Of a stretch of 64,000 nt of DNA, positions 26,391 to 38,536 are shown one piece after another. The notes under the pieces are model-generated. The model saw only the letters and a program-made list of their open reading frames with translations, was not told the DNA's origin and did not search any database. The DNA lies in assembly GCF_014529535.1 (NCBI RefSeq), contig NC_050738.1, positions 4,658,588-4,722,587 of the forward strand. The letters are read 5' to 3'. Both the position numbers and the translations under genes were made by a program. Numbering within the stretch: position 1 is the stretch's first letter; each line of letters begins with the position of its first letter. Origin of the DNA: Bradysia coprophila. Lineage: Eukaryota; Arthropoda; Insecta; Diptera; Sciaridae.

Positions 26391-26630
26391 ATGAATCAAT
26401 CGCATGCCGATCAGAGACAAATTAAAAAGGATGCTCTGAAGGCCAAACGAAATGATTCGACCAAGAACTTTCTCGTCATTTCGAAGTCCATCCAGACCAT
26501 TATCCAATTAAGTCGAAACGGTGCCTTCAGATCAACAAGCCTGCATATGTTGAAGATCGCTGGACAAAATGAAATTGAAGGAAAGATTTTCGAATTGTTG
26601 AATCGCAACTATTCAGAAAATCAAAATTAA
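26391..26630 (+). CDS. Small basic protein of 79 residues, unrecognised
   Basis: I do not recognise this protein. The frame opens with ATG immediately after a good acceptor (CCCTGTTACAG at 26390), so its 5' leader probably lies on an upstream exon ending at 25438 (donor GTGAGTA). The protein is basic in its N-terminal third (KKDALKAKRND), has a possible amphipathic helix in the middle (NFLVISKSIQTIIQLSR) and ends in Asn-rich residues. It has no signal peptide or membrane segment. A polyadenylation signal AATAAAG follows about 35 bases after the stop (near 26667). Acceptor, open frame and poly(A) signal together support a real short gene. Its function cannot be read from sequence. Confidence 0.6.
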   Translation: MNQSHADQRQIKKDALKAKRNDSTKNFLVISKSIQTIIQLSRNGAFRSTSLHMLKIAGQNEIEGKIFELLNRNYSENQN

Positions 26631-26667
26631 TTGGATGTTCCATGTACCATCCTTTGTAAAGTTGTTA

Positions 26668-26674
26668 ATAAAGA
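26668..26674 (+). terminator. Polyadenylation signal of the 79-residue gene
   Basis: AATAAAG lies about 35 bases past the stop codon, within GTTAATAAAGAATGG. Confidence 0.5.
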
Positions 26675-27825
26675 ATGGATTACTAAATTACGAACGTGTT
26701 TCGGTTTTGCATGAGCAGTCCGCACTGACCACCACTGAGTGTCTTCGTACTTGATATGAAACGAATATTCCTCGGTCTTATCACAGTTCAATTGAAAAAC
26801 TACAAAAAATACGAGTCATACGAGTCTGCCGCAAAAATGATGAAACCTCACGAAGTCACACTCTATTCAAAGTTCGCTACACATTTCGTCTCATTCAAAA
26901 TCAAATTTTGCTGTTACTCTAAAGCATCTGCATATCGAGAGGCACCACATTTATAACATACATTTTACGTACATTCAACATTCAACACAAAATATAAATA
27001 TATATTTTCCAATGACATGTACGCATACTTAAAGTGTCTGTAGCAATATATTGAGTTAGAGTACAGCTGACTGATAACAAATCGTCTGGATTCGATGAAT
27101 TGGCCGAGTGTAATAGCTGTTAAGCCGATATTATTGGCTCAGTCTCTAGCAACATTTCGGAGACAACGAAGAGCGACTTGTGTATGTTGTGAACGTAGCA
27201 AATACACCAGAATCGGTGTCTGGAAAAATAGACTGATTTGAATTTGTGAATTGGATTACGTGTGGTGTGGCCTGTTATTTTACTGGCTGTGACTGTTTTA
27301 GTAGTTGTACCATATTCAGTTATATTCCTTATTATCTGTTCCACACGTTACGTGGAATTGAATACTACAAAGTGCAAGTTTTCTGTGAAAAGAAATTCAT
27401 TTCCAATTGAAATTGTTGTTGTTTTTGCATACGTGTTTTAAGGGTGTAATAAACTCGTTATCATGTTCGTATTCGTGAACATATAGACAATCGTATGCTA
27501 AAAGGCTAGAGAACCGGAAGTGATTAAAATGAATTAATGTCCGAAAAATCTGAATCATTTTGATTTAAATTGCGTAGAAGATAATACCGACGTGTATGCA
27601 TACATGATAACACTTTAATAACAATGTGGCTCGTTCGTGAATTGCAATAAATTCGTTGTGTACTTACTAATTTTGGAATATTTATAAATATCAATCGTAA
27701 GACAGTCAAAAATTCTGAACGATATTCGTTCGGCGAAAAAATAATTTTATTTTGCATAGTCGAGTGTGTGTCACAGTTTAATATTCCTTTGAAGTTGTGG
27801 TTTGTTGCAATAATAAAAAGCAAAA

Positions 27826-30800
27826 ATGATCTTCAAACGATACCTAAACGAAGGCCAGTTGAAGGGATTCGAAAGATACAAGGTAAGATTACATCTCGTA
27901 ACTGTGTTAGTATTACACTCGCATTGTCAGCGTTTCCGATTTTATTTATTCCTTGAAACGATATTCTCATTTTTAAATTGAGTTGTTCATTATTCAATTT
28001 CTTCGACTTTACATTTCAACGAGATAACCCTTCCGAAAGGTCAATAGAATTTAGTAATTGCCTCAACAAACAAAAAAGCAAAAAAAAATATGAGAAACAA
28101 AGATTATTGAAACGTAGCACATGATGGAATTTAGACCTCTATTTGCTCAAACCTTCTGGTCATAAATAATTCATTGAGATAAGAGATTAATATTATACAT
28201 TGAATGATATCAAGTTGGTGTTAGCGCCGATTTGTACCCAGTTTACGTAATATCGCGAATATCAATGCAAATGGGAGATTTGATGAATTAAACGCGATCT
28301 CGTCCTCCCATAATTCTTTCTTCAAATGTAATTCACTTATGGCTAATAAAACCGATTCTTAATTGAGGACAATACACCAGCTTGTATTGTTAAGAGCAAG
28401 GATGTAAACAGTAATGATTAAATTTACTACACTTCCATTGCTTCGGGGTAGTATTACTGCTTCGTTTTGTCGTCTGTGGCATTCGTTGCACTTTTCAGAG
28501 TTCTTCAGTACAACATTTAAAAATAATAATTTTACCAGACCAATTCGGACCAGAATATGACTAATTAGGTTTTCCGATCATCTAAAAACTTGATTTCTAA
28601 CTAGATATACGAATATTCTGAAGGCAAATATCCAAAACAAGCATCGAGTTTACTTCCTTGTATTTTCAGCAAATTGATGAAAAATCTTTTACTTCATTAA
28701 TTTTAAACATGAATTTTCCTATACACCAACGCACTACAAGCATGAGTGGTACAGTGGTTCTCTAAATAGAGTACTAAAACTGGACAGTGTATCATACAAA
28801 CGCAGTGCCGGACTGGCTCAAAAAAGCCCTTCGGGCGTTGTATGGAGAAATTTTTCAAAAAGCCCTTCGTTGTCATTTATCCATTCAAAAATCAAAAGGC
28901 CTTTCGGGAATCGCCCGAAGGCCCATAGGGCCAGTCTGGCACTGTACAAACGTAAAACGCTCTAAAAATGTTTTCATGTAAAATAGAGTACTTTCTGCAG
29001 CTGACCACCATGATCACTCATGTCTGATGTGCGTTGCCTATATGCTCATTTTTCATTCTCGTTGTTGACAAGAAATAATCCAAAATAAGTATTACTAAAT
29101 TGTGCATAGTCAACGCACTTCAAGCAAGAGTGGCCATAGTGGTCGACAGCTGCCAAATAGATCATAATTTTTATGAATTTGTTTTTACAGTGTTTTACAG
29201 TTGTGTGACAGACTGTCAAGTTTCAAAATCTGATTTGGTTCTTAAAAGAAATTTTTGTGATATTTTGATCAGATAAAAGATGAAGAAACGACATGGTTTT
29301 TTCACGGCCAATTAACCTTTGATGTCATCTGTTATCGACAACGACAGCGAGAATAAACGAGAGTCTCTGACTAATGAGGCCTTATATAGCAAAGAGCATG
29401 TTCAAAACAAATGAAGTAAAAGATTTCTGAAATCAATCTCTGAAAATATTCGATCAAATGAAGTAACAGTTTGAATAGTACAACTCTGTTAATATGCTTG
29501 CCGTCTGTGGCAGGTTAAAGATTTGGTTGAGGTTTGATGTCGGTATGATTTATCGCATTTCAAGGTGTCTGAAAGCTTTGGCTTGAGACTCTTGCGTTTT
29601 TAAGGACGATGCAGTAATTTGCTGGTGACACTTTTTTATATTGTGTGAATTACGACAGGACGGGAACCTCAAGTGATATATGTACGAGCCGGATAGAAAA
29701 TGCACTCGCTGTTGTAAAACAAAAATCTTTCATTCTTAATTTCACTATCGTTAAAGGGCACAGTTTGAATGATCTCATACAGGGTTAATTTCCTAGAAAG
29801 TTTTTTTTTAAAGCCTTTAGCTTGCTTAAATTTTCCATTTGCTAAAATCTTTCAAAGTTTGCTAATATTTTCCTGAAGACGTTCAAATTTTCCAAACAAT
29901 TTTTTAACGAAATTTTGTAAAATCTTACCAAATTCAGCAAATCAATTTTCCAAAGACAGGCCCTTATCGCATAATATCAGGATCAGTTTTACAAACTGTT
30001 ATCGACCTCATAAGAAACTCTCCTTTAGAAAATCTTCGCTGGCTTACTAGTCTTACTCTTCAATCTAGAACTGCTATTGTTGAATACATTTTTTCTCGTT
30101 TATTTCCAGTACAGTTCCATTGACAACAGTATATTTAGTACGAAGGTGATGCACCCATTCTGGAATTGGTGTGTACAAGTAAGCAAATTGATTGGAATGA
30201 TTTTTAAAAGATTTTTTTTTGTACGTTAAAATTGATGCGAAAATATGTTTTCCTCAGTTCTTCCCCAGATGGATCGCGCCGAATTTAATAACATTCACCG
30301 GTTTCTTACTTACGATAGCCAATTTCTTGCTGATAGGATACTATGACTATGGATTTACCGCAGTAAACGATAAAGAACATCCGATACCGAGATGGGTATG
30401 GCTGGTAGCATCGATAAATATTTTTTTAGCGTACACCTTAGGTATACAAAATGTTAAGAAATGTCTTCAATTGATTTACTAATTTGTGGTCAAACTTATA
30501 TGCTATACATAGATGGAATCGATGGTAAACAAGCTAGGAGAACTGGAACCAGTGGTCCGTTGGGAGAACTCTTCGATCACGGCGTGGATTCATATTCGGC
30601 CGTGCTGATACCCATCTATGTTTTCAGTTTGTTTGGCAAAGTCGAACTGAGTCCGTTAAGAATGCACTTTGTTACGTGGAACGTATTTCTGAATTTTTAT
30701 CTCACCCACTTCGAAAAGTACAATACTGGTGTTCTGTTCTTGCCATGGGCCTATGACTTCACAATGTGGGTAGGTGAATTGGACACGGAAACGTAAATAA

Positions 30801-31686
30801 TGCAATTAATTGATATTCGTTGAAGATGTTTGAACATTTTAGGGAGTTACGCTGACACTTCTCGTCACGTTTCTGTTCGGAACGAACATTTGGCATACAC
30901 CATTGCCAGGCGGCATAGCACCGGCATTTGCATTCGAATGGCTACTGTACATATCTGGAATAATCAGCAGCCATCCATTTATCATATACAATGTGTACAA
31001 GTAAGTCGGAGGAGATATGGACCTTTCAAGTTACTTTACAAAGTTTTCTCTGTCACCTGAAAAATTCGTTTCGATGCAGATCTTACAAAAATAAAACAGG
31101 GAAAATGAGACCCATTTTGGAAGCATTGAGGCCACTTATGCCATTCACTGCATTATTCATCATAACCACAATTTGGGTTATGTTATCCAGGAATGACATA
31201 TGCTCCATGGAACCACGACTGATGTTTCTACTTTTCGGCACAATTTTCTCGAACATATGCGTAAGTCTTTTGCGTGAACAGGCGCAATGGAACTGTAGTT
31301 TCAATTCATAGATCTTATTTACAGTGTCGCCTAATTGTGGCTCAAATGTCTGACACACGTACAGAGGGTTGGAACGCCTTCTTTTGGCCACTGTTGGTTG
31401 CTGTTAGCATATCGATATTTCCGTATCGATATTTTGCAATGGGAGATATTGCTCCGGCTACGGAACGGTGGCTCGTTTATGTATTAACGTCAATGCTAAC
31501 GATTGCTCATTTTCACTATGGTCAGGGGGTGGTGAGTGTATGAAGATTCTGGATCTGTTTCTCATTTTCTAATTGTATTCCATTCGTGTTTGGTTACAGG
31601 TTCGAGAAATGTGTCGCCACTTTAAAATCAAATGTTTTAAAGTAAGAGAACCAATTACGAATAACAACCAAGTTAAAATAAATTAA
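27826..31686 (+). CDS. EPT1: Ethanolaminephosphotransferase (SELENOI/EPT1 type)
   Basis: Eight exons: 27826-27882, 30110-30178, 30258-30441, 30513-30769, 30843-31000, 31080-31260, 31325-31531 and 31600-31686. Phases agree throughout and give 399 residues, the family length. The enzyme moves phosphoethanolamine from CDP-ethanolamine to diacylglycerol, the last step of the Kennedy route to phosphatidylethanolamine, in ER/Golgi membranes. The CDP-alcohol phosphotransferase motif DGx2ARx8Gx3Dx3D is intact: D107, G108, A111, R112, G121, D125 and D129, split by intron 3 just upstream. Other landmarks are MHPFWNW (~33), WIAPNLITFTGF (~46), EKYNTGVLFLPW (~175) and HFHYGQGVV near the end. About ten hydrophobic segments are visible. 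Exon 1 is separated by a 2.2-kb intron and was found from the KGFERYK block, which matches the family N-terminus. The frame ends in an ordinary TAA, with no selenocysteine UGA extension like that of the vertebrate protein. Confidence 0.95.
28725..28985. mobile_element. Older MITE (CAACGCACTTCAAGC family) split by a hAT MITE
   Basis: Its left end ACCAACGCACTACAAGCATG and interior GTACTAAAACTGGACAGTGT match 20346-20515. It is then interrupted at 28803 by the hAT element. The right end is not clear. Confidence 0.55.
28803..28944. mobile_element. hAT-type MITE with 8-bp target duplication
   Basis: A 142-bp element begins CAGTGCCGGACTGGC and ends CCAGTCTGGCACTG. It is flanked on both sides by the identical 8-mer TACAAACG (28795-28802 and 28945-28952). 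The CAGTG termini and 8-bp duplication are hAT hallmarks. GCCCTTCGGGC-like hairpins fill the interior. It sits inside an older MITE that begins at ~28725. Confidence 0.92.
29109..29240 (+). mobile_element. Fragment of the CAACGCACTTCAAGC MITE family
   Basis: CAACGCACTTCAAGCAAGAG, followed by CAGCTGCCAAATAGA and CACACTGTCAAG-like blocks, matches the copy at 34247. The right inverted end is missing. Confidence 0.5.
29312..29518 (+). mobile_element. MITE copy (AACCTGTCAC family), inverse of 4599-4807
   Basis: Its right end GCCGTCTGTGGCAGGTTAA and interior CAAATGAAGTAAAAGATTTC are the reverse complement of the copy at 4599. The left end has decayed to TTAACCTTTGATG. It lies in the first EPT1 intron. 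Confidence 0.8.
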
Positions 31687-32037
31687 TATTTAAGCTGATG
31701 GGGGTATTTATATTCATAATTCAATCGTATTTATGTCATAAACAAATTTTCAGATTTAAAAATCTTTAAACAGCTTGCTTATGAAACTAACACCATACCA
31801 AACTAATCGCAATCAAACGAACGTTTGAGGTAAACATTTGGTCAATAAAATGACTGTTTTCAGACGCTTAACTTTGTTGGAATAAGATATGCATGAGGCT
31901 TTGCACAAAGTTTAGTGGTCGAATAGTAACATTTTTGTTAGCTTTAACAAGTTCTCTAAGGCTCGGAACAGGTCAGCTTGACCTGAAACCTGATTCTAAG
32001 ATTAACTGAATCTGATTGGAACTTAACCTGAATTTAC

Positions 32038-32217
32038 ACCACGGCAGAATAAAATAAACCAGGCAGGAGCGGTTCATTTTTGAAAAGTCAAATAAGGGAC
32101 ATAATGCATTTTATGAAAAATGAATTGATTTAATTTTACTTCGCAAATTATAAGGCTACTAGATAATTGAGGTCTCTAGTCAAATCAGCTCCTGCCTGGT
32201 TTATTTAACTCTGTCGT
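32038..32217. mobile_element. MITE with CACGGCAGA...CCAGGCAGGAGCG ends
   Basis: The left end CACGGCAGAATAAAATAAAC with CAGGCAGGAGCGG and the right end GCTCCTGCCTGG with TTATTTAACTCTGTCGTG are inverted repeats of about 33 bp. It is the same family as 46677-46880. Flanks TTACA and TTCACA may be a decayed target duplication. Confidence 0.8.
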
Positions 32218-34246
32218 GTTCACACTCATTTTCAGGTTGACCTGGTCCTAAGCTTAGTTTTTATCAGTTTTTTATCAAGTGGCTTTCGTTAAACAATTCG
32301 TTAAAAACAATTAAATTAAAGTCGCTTTGGATTTATCTCAGCACCACAGACTGATGTGAAGTGTTATTTGGCTCGCTAGCGGAACATTCTTACTTGTTCT
32401 TAGTGACTTGGACATCGCAGCAACGATTCATAGTATTAAGTATACCTTACAATCAAATCATGCTGTGCCTTTGATTCAATTACTGTTTTGTCGTGCAATT
32501 TAACTTCCATTGTTGTATTGATTCCATTTAAAACATCATTAATTACGTTACTCACGCATGTATTGTAAGGTCGATATCATATGAGGAATTACCACATCGG
32601 ATTGTAATCAATCGAACCTACAATTTCCATAGAAGGTACCCTACCCTGTAGAATTGTTTCACAGTTAAAGAATGTGTATTACGGAGGATGTCAGTGAAAT
32701 TAAGGCATGAATTTGCTTCAGCTGTTTTCAGCTGGTCTACTCATCGAAACAAAAGTTTTTATACGTCTGCAAACGTCTTTCGAGATATCGAAATCTGTTA
32801 ATTCTGTTGATCGAAGTATTTTCAACAAAATCACACAAAAAGTCCTTTGCCTTATTCGTCTTAACATCTTAAAAAGTTGATAATATTTCACAAGGTGAGT
32901 ATCTATACAAAGCACCTAGAGCACCCAAAGGTGCTTTGGTATCTATCGAAAAGGATTTTTTTTATCAATATGTTGCATTTGCTGTGATTGCACAGCCAGA
33001 CCTATTATCAAGTGACTAATCTGGTAGGTTTTCATTTTTTTTCGAAAACTCGAAGAAAACTTTTCAAAAATTTAAGAAAATGAAAATGCAAAACCGGGCA
33101 ACGTTTGTTGAACTTTTTGGCTTGTCCTATTTAGATTCGTAGAGATAAGCGTTGCATGTAGAAACTAATTTTAATGATCGAAGTCGGTGTAGATCGCTAG
33201 CAGAGATAAAACAAGTGCATGCATTAAAGTAAGTACGATGCACCCAGCTGCTTATCAGTAACGAGTGGATCGAATGTTTGATAATAAATCCACTTTCACT
33301 ATCAGCGCATGATCTTTTTCCGCTTATAAACTGATCTTATAATCGTTTTTCCTGACTAGTCTAACTCAATCGTCTCTATGTTTTACTTTTTAGATTCGAT
33401 TACCAGACCAACAAGAAGTCTAACACAGAAAATTGTTTAATGTTTTATACCAAAAAAATACTCATTTTACGAAGTTAAATCTTAATGGCAAATAAACAAG
33501 TCGAATCATTTCTGTAGTTTTGGTTCGGAGGTTCGATTTTCGATTTCGAATCTGAGGTCAATAATTATACGAAAACGTGATTTTGCATTCTTTTCCTTAG
33601 TTAGATACACAACGTTACACACTAACTACAAAACAAGAAATCGATTACAACCCTTGGATTGTAAAATATACATGAAAATCCATTACACGGTAGGTAGGCA
33701 ATGTGCAAAATTTTTGTTTTTTCAATACGATGATCGAATGGAATCATGACGATACGCTACACCTGAATAAATATGTTACATGTAAACCACAAGCTGTTCT
33801 CTGTCAATTCATACAGCTACATACCTTACCTAATAATTACTACCGGTCTGTTGTCTAGCCTAGTCATGCCATATCATTTCTTGGAAACATTACAACTATT
33901 GCGTTAGGTTAACAAGATGTGGAAGTATGCTATCGGAAAACCTTGAAATAATAATGTGAAAATTTACTGAGTCATTTGTGTTAACCTGTTATGAACAGTA
34001 TAATACTAGTGTAGTTATTGAGTCTGTTTTGATTCTTTTGTCTCAGTATTTGCAACAGATCGATACGAAACAGTCCTCTGCATAAAAGTACCTTTTATAG
34101 AAAGTCATTCCCTACTTTGGGCGGTTAACAGAAAAATGATTGGTAACTAAGGGTTGAAGATGATTCGAAGAGAAGAAAAAGCACGGCCTGACCTAAGAGT
34201 ATTCCGAAAAAAAACTCAATTTTTTAATGTTTTTTCTTCCTCTTCG

Positions 34247-34434
34247 ATTGGCACTTCAAGCAAACGTGATCACCAACGTGATCAGCTGGCAAATAGAGTA
34301 CTATTTTACAAGGTATAATGGGCGGACCCACCTTACTATTTTGTATGAAATGACTTTTTACAGTTATATGCCACACTGTCAAGTTTCAGAAACATTTTGA
34401 GTGTACCACTCATGCTTGAAGTGCTTTGTTGGTA
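34247..34434. mobile_element. MITE copy (CAACGCACTTCAAGC family)
   Basis: The left end TTGGCACTTCAAGCAAACGT and right end ATGCTTGAAGTGCTTTGTTG are inverted repeats. The interior shares CAGCTGGCAAATAGAGTAC and CCACACTGTCAAGTTTC with 29109-29240. Confidence 0.7.
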
Positions 34435-34770
34435 TTCATTTTCCAGACAGCCATGCCACTATAAAATAGTTTCGCGGAAATATTGAAAAAGTGAGTTTGT
34501 TGTTCGGAATTGTCTACTACGGCAGTAAAAAAATAAATGGCTTGAGTGATGATCTTGTAAGTCTCGAGTCTTTAGTTGCCGGCTTATCTCTTAGTCTCAC
34601 TCTCTCAACTGTAATTGCTGTACTAAAACACGTGCTCTCTAAGTTAATGACCTATATACTGATGTAAGTGTAATCGTAAGTTTACCATGAGAGGTCAAGG
34701 TCCAATGACTTAAGTTACATTACCCAACAAAAAATCGTTTGGAATGATATGCTCAGCATATTTCGTTTAT

Positions 34771-35643
34771 TCATTTGTCGATGTTGTAATCAAATAGTTC
34801 AAGTAACGCCACCGATAACCTGTATAGCGGAAGTCCCATGACTGTGAAGAAATCGCCATCAATTCTTTCCACTAACGTACCTCCAACTCCTACAAAAAAT
34901 GGACAATAAATACAAAGAGAAAAGTGTCTAGAAATTAGATGTTATACCCTGAATGCCATAGCTTCCAGCTTTATCCCTAAAACCGAATGAATTAGAAAGA
35001 AGATTGAAAAGTTCTGGAGTCTCTCAATATATTCGGACTTACATCGGTTCCCCAGTATCTACGTACGCCTGAATTTGTTCAGAGTTGGCTTTACCGAATT
35101 GAACAGTAGCGGTTTCCGTAAATTTAACTATTCTTTGGCCATACTTGATCACAACTCCAGTATACACAATGTGAGATTTGCCTACCAGCCTAAAAAAGAA
35201 GCAAATAAAATCTACGTCGTTCTGAACATGATTTTTTATACGACATTACTCCGTCAGCGTATCGAAAGCCTCCTGTTTTGTCTTCGGTTTGCCATAAATT
35301 CTTCCATTTAATGTCACCACAGTGTCGGCACCAATAACAATGTCCACCGCTGTATTATCCGATTGAAGTCGATCAAACACTTCAGCGACTTTGCCCAGAG
35401 CAGTTGCTTCTACAAACTCCGAAAATCCAGAAAAACTCTTCGGATCTAAGTTCTCTTCGAATAACGATGGACACAGCTCAACATTTACACCCTGTAACAT
35501 GGAAATCGGTTGAACTATCACTGAGAACGACGATTAATTGCAAACTTTCTTACAATGTTCTTGATAAGCTCTTGTCTTCTGGGTGAACCACTTGCCAGGA
35601 ATATTCTTTTACAGTTTAAAAGACTTTTGATTGGGGACAGCAT
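34771..35643 (-). CDS. Maf/ASMTL-type nucleoside triphosphate pyrophosphatase
   Basis: Five exons: 35643-35554, 35491-35250, 35189-35043, 34976-34948 and 34889-34771. Phases agree and give 208 residues, the size of a single Maf domain. The family hydrolyses dTTP, UTP and modified pyrimidine or guanine nucleotides to the monophosphate, as a house-cleaning enzyme. Signature blocks: RIFLASGSPRRQELI (residues ~14-28), DIVIGADTVVTLNG (~85-98) with the catalytic Asp, GKPKTKQEAF (~101-110), VDTGEPMDKAGSYGIQG (~155-170) and DGDFFTVMGLPL (~183). It resembles the N-terminal half of vertebrate ASMTL and lacks the methyltransferase-like C-terminal half. Exon 4 is only 29 bases. AATAAA begins within the stop codon (TGAATAAACG), so the 3' untranslated region may be very short or use another signal. 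Confidence 0.93.
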
Positions 35644-35945
35644 ATTTTATGAAATTCAATGGAATCACAATGTTAACACTCAACTTCGGACTTTAATGCA
35701 CTCGCTTTCTGGAATAAGTAACTTGTTATTGAAGACAATATCTTTGGATAATGAGAGCACACACCGTCCGCCGAACCCGTATACCAACTTATAGTGTTTA
35801 CAAGAATGTCAAAACATCTGATTTTTCGGAATGGTGAATGCGCACTGTTACCCATAAAAAATTACTCGGATGACCAGAAGAGGAGCCCAATGTTTTATCG
35901 ATTGCGATAGATTACTATAAATCTGTTGGAATTTTGTGTCATTAC

Positions 35946-36148
35946 CGTTCGCCAGTAAAGTTACGTTCACAAAGAATGAATTCAAAAATAAGAGTCGCCA
36001 ATGAATCGGCGTACACTTGGTGGAAAGAATTTATAAAAACCTTCAAAGTTTCTTTTGAAAGTAAGAGTGGCTTCTCCACTTTTATTGATGGTATTTCTGA
36101 ACAGCCGCGAATACCACTTTTGGTTTTGGTAGGAATACAAAGTGAAAA
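35946..36148 (-). CDS. Orphan exon-like segment, unidentified
   Basis: About 67 codons are open on the minus strand between a possible acceptor (GTCTAAAAG) and a donor (GAACG|GTAATG). The residues look protein-like, for example LLLSKETLKVFINSFHQVYA and LIFEFILCERNF, but I recognise no family. It lies just upstream of the Maf-type gene on the same strand and no neighbouring exon joins it cleanly. It could be one exon of a gene I cannot complete, a pseudogene exon or chance. Confidence 0.25.
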
Positions 36149-38421
36149 CTTTTAGACCCAACAGAGTAACATATTCGGTAAGTCTGTGTGAAGTGTGATG
36201 GCCTTGCTTGTGTTTTCCTCAACACAGTGTTTCCCCAGGGAGATAAATTGAACATCATTTCTTGCTATCAAAATTTATTTAGCTTTGCAGGGTAAAAAGG
36301 TAAAAACGGATTTACTGAGATAAATTTTTCCCTCGCCCAAGGACTCGGTACTGCACCCTCGAATCCACTTTCCATTTCCCATATATTCCTACGTTCGTAA
36401 TCTACTATTGCTGAAAGACATGAAATCAAGAAATTATCCCGACGTGAATTCCGTTACGAGTTGAAATTCCCATTTTTGCATATTTTGAAGAATTTACTAG
36501 TAAATAGTTTATAGTCGTAAATAAACCTCCCATGACTCTCAGACATGCTGCAAAGGATTTCCTACTTATACTTTGCCTCACTCCAATTTATTATTTATTT
36601 TTGTTGCTTCCATACACTGTTCTCATTTGAAGCGATATTTTCTATTATTTTCCGTAGCGTTGAAATTTAAAATAAACAAAAACAACCCTCAGAAAAAACC
36701 TGTCGGAATTTGTGTTTTTCCTTTAACACCCTTTCTTTAAACATTAGAAAAGATTTATTGCGATGAAAAACTTCGTTAGATTTTTTTTATTCGGTGTTAA
36801 ATGTGAACTAAATTCTCGTTCCGATTTCTTTACCATTTACGAGGCGCAGCAATATAAATCTGAAATGTTTATTATGTTTTCCGATGAGTAAAAAGACCTA
36901 GAAAATTTACGTTAAGAATGTTAAATGGTAGCAGCTCATCTTAAGAGTAAACACCAAAACAGGAAATGGTAAAATTCCAGTAACTCTATTGAAGTCATTA
37001 ATAGTAGATTACTATAACTCGGGCTGCCGACCTCGGATACTTTTACTCACCTGGATACGAGATAACTCGTTACTTCCCAGAGTATGCTATTTTACCTAAC
37101 GAGGTTGGTGAAGGCTTTGCCCTGGCGCAGTAATGACCTTATTACTTTCCTACTAAGGTAAAGATGATTTTATATTTTTGAAATTCAGTCCAAAAATATT
37201 TAAACCATTTAGGTCGGAAGTATATTTAAAGTTGGGAACGAGCAAGCAAACAATCGAAATCACCTTTCATCGTAGATTTACTATCTTCTGATTGTCATCT
37301 ATTTATAGATTGAAAATCTCATTCCCACACGATTCAGTCGTTCCTTTTATTATTATTTTGATAATATCTCTACCAATTACAATACGTCTGTTTCCCAGTC
37401 TGGCTACATTTACATTTATTTGTCGTTTATTTGTCTCGGTTCACCGAACCCATAAAAGAATTAGCAGTTTCTTCTTCTCAGTTACGGAACAACGAGAAAA
37501 TACACTTCGTTTCAATATGGGAAGGGATGTAATAAGGGAAAATGTCATCGACAAAATTAAATTTTCCAAAGGTGCTGCTACTATTACGAGAATCTTTTAT
37601 GACAACGAAATGAATCAATGAATTAAAGAGTGAAGTTTCCTTACGATGCGAAAAAGTCATTCCCTGTGACCAGATACGAGTGCATTGTTAACGTAGTAGA
37701 AATCGCTACCGAGTGCAATAAACTGAATTTTGAAAGAAAAATACTATGTCAGATATAATTTTCGTTTAAATCAAAATGTACCAACAAAGGTAAAGATTTG
37801 TCTTCTTCAGTAAACAACATGTGATCACTTTTCCTTCTCATACACAAAAGCAACGGTTATATCGATTGTACAGTTCCACACCACAATTTACAGCTTTAAG
37901 TTCAACAATCGAAATCCGTACCGGGGACTGCAGCAATAGAAAATCCCACCAAATTATTGAAGTGACTGAAAGTGTAGAAGGATTTTGATGGGTGTTTGTA
38001 TTGATTTATCGTTTGAATTTATTACAGCTAGACTTGGCCACCGGTGTACGTACTTCGCTAATTTTATTTGTGGTGTGAGACAATCTGATTTAAAGAAATA
38101 AATCAAAGGAACATCGAACCGTATGGTTGAGACAAAGATAAATGATAACACAACTGTTTTTTTGCTTGTTTATACTCTCGTTAGTTTAAGTTGGGTGAAT
38201 TAAATTTTCATTCAATTGAGTGAGTTTCTAGCGTAAAGTTTTGTTAAAAATGTAGTTCCACCACAAAATTGAGCGTTTCTCGCACTTTTTAAATATTGAT
38301 GCTGAAGTACGTTTTCAAAGTGGGGGCACGCTGATACTTTTAATGATAAGACAACAACGATTATTTTCGTTGCCGTAATTAAAATACATTGTTCATGTCT
38401 CGGTTCGTGTGTATTACTTAC

Positions 38422-38536
38422 TGTACATCTGCTCTCGTGCCCACAATTTCTTTCAGTTCTTTATCGCCTCGGAGAATATAAATAGAATAGTCTGGCACTG
38501 CTTTTAGAATTGATTCATATTTGGCTGTGATATGCA
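38422..38536 (-). CDS. Orphan internal exon, unidentified
   Basis: The minus strand reads about 38 open codons between an acceptor (CTAGTGCAG) and a strong donor (GTACA|GTAAGT). The peptide, including YESILKAVPDYSIYILRGD and KELKEIVGTRADVQ, has the composition of a folded domain. I do not recognise it. Flanking exons were not found within several kilobases on either side, so it may belong to a long-intron gene or be a gene remnant. Confidence 0.35.

Larger units (their letters stand above)
31687..34770. other. Intergenic between EPT1 and the Maf-type gene
   Basis: Convergent intergenic DNA. It holds two MITEs (32038-32217 and 34247-34434). I see no gene. Confidence 0.5.

Noticed and set aside
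28787-28981. 64-residue open frame
   Set aside because: It runs through the hAT MITE and its target duplications.
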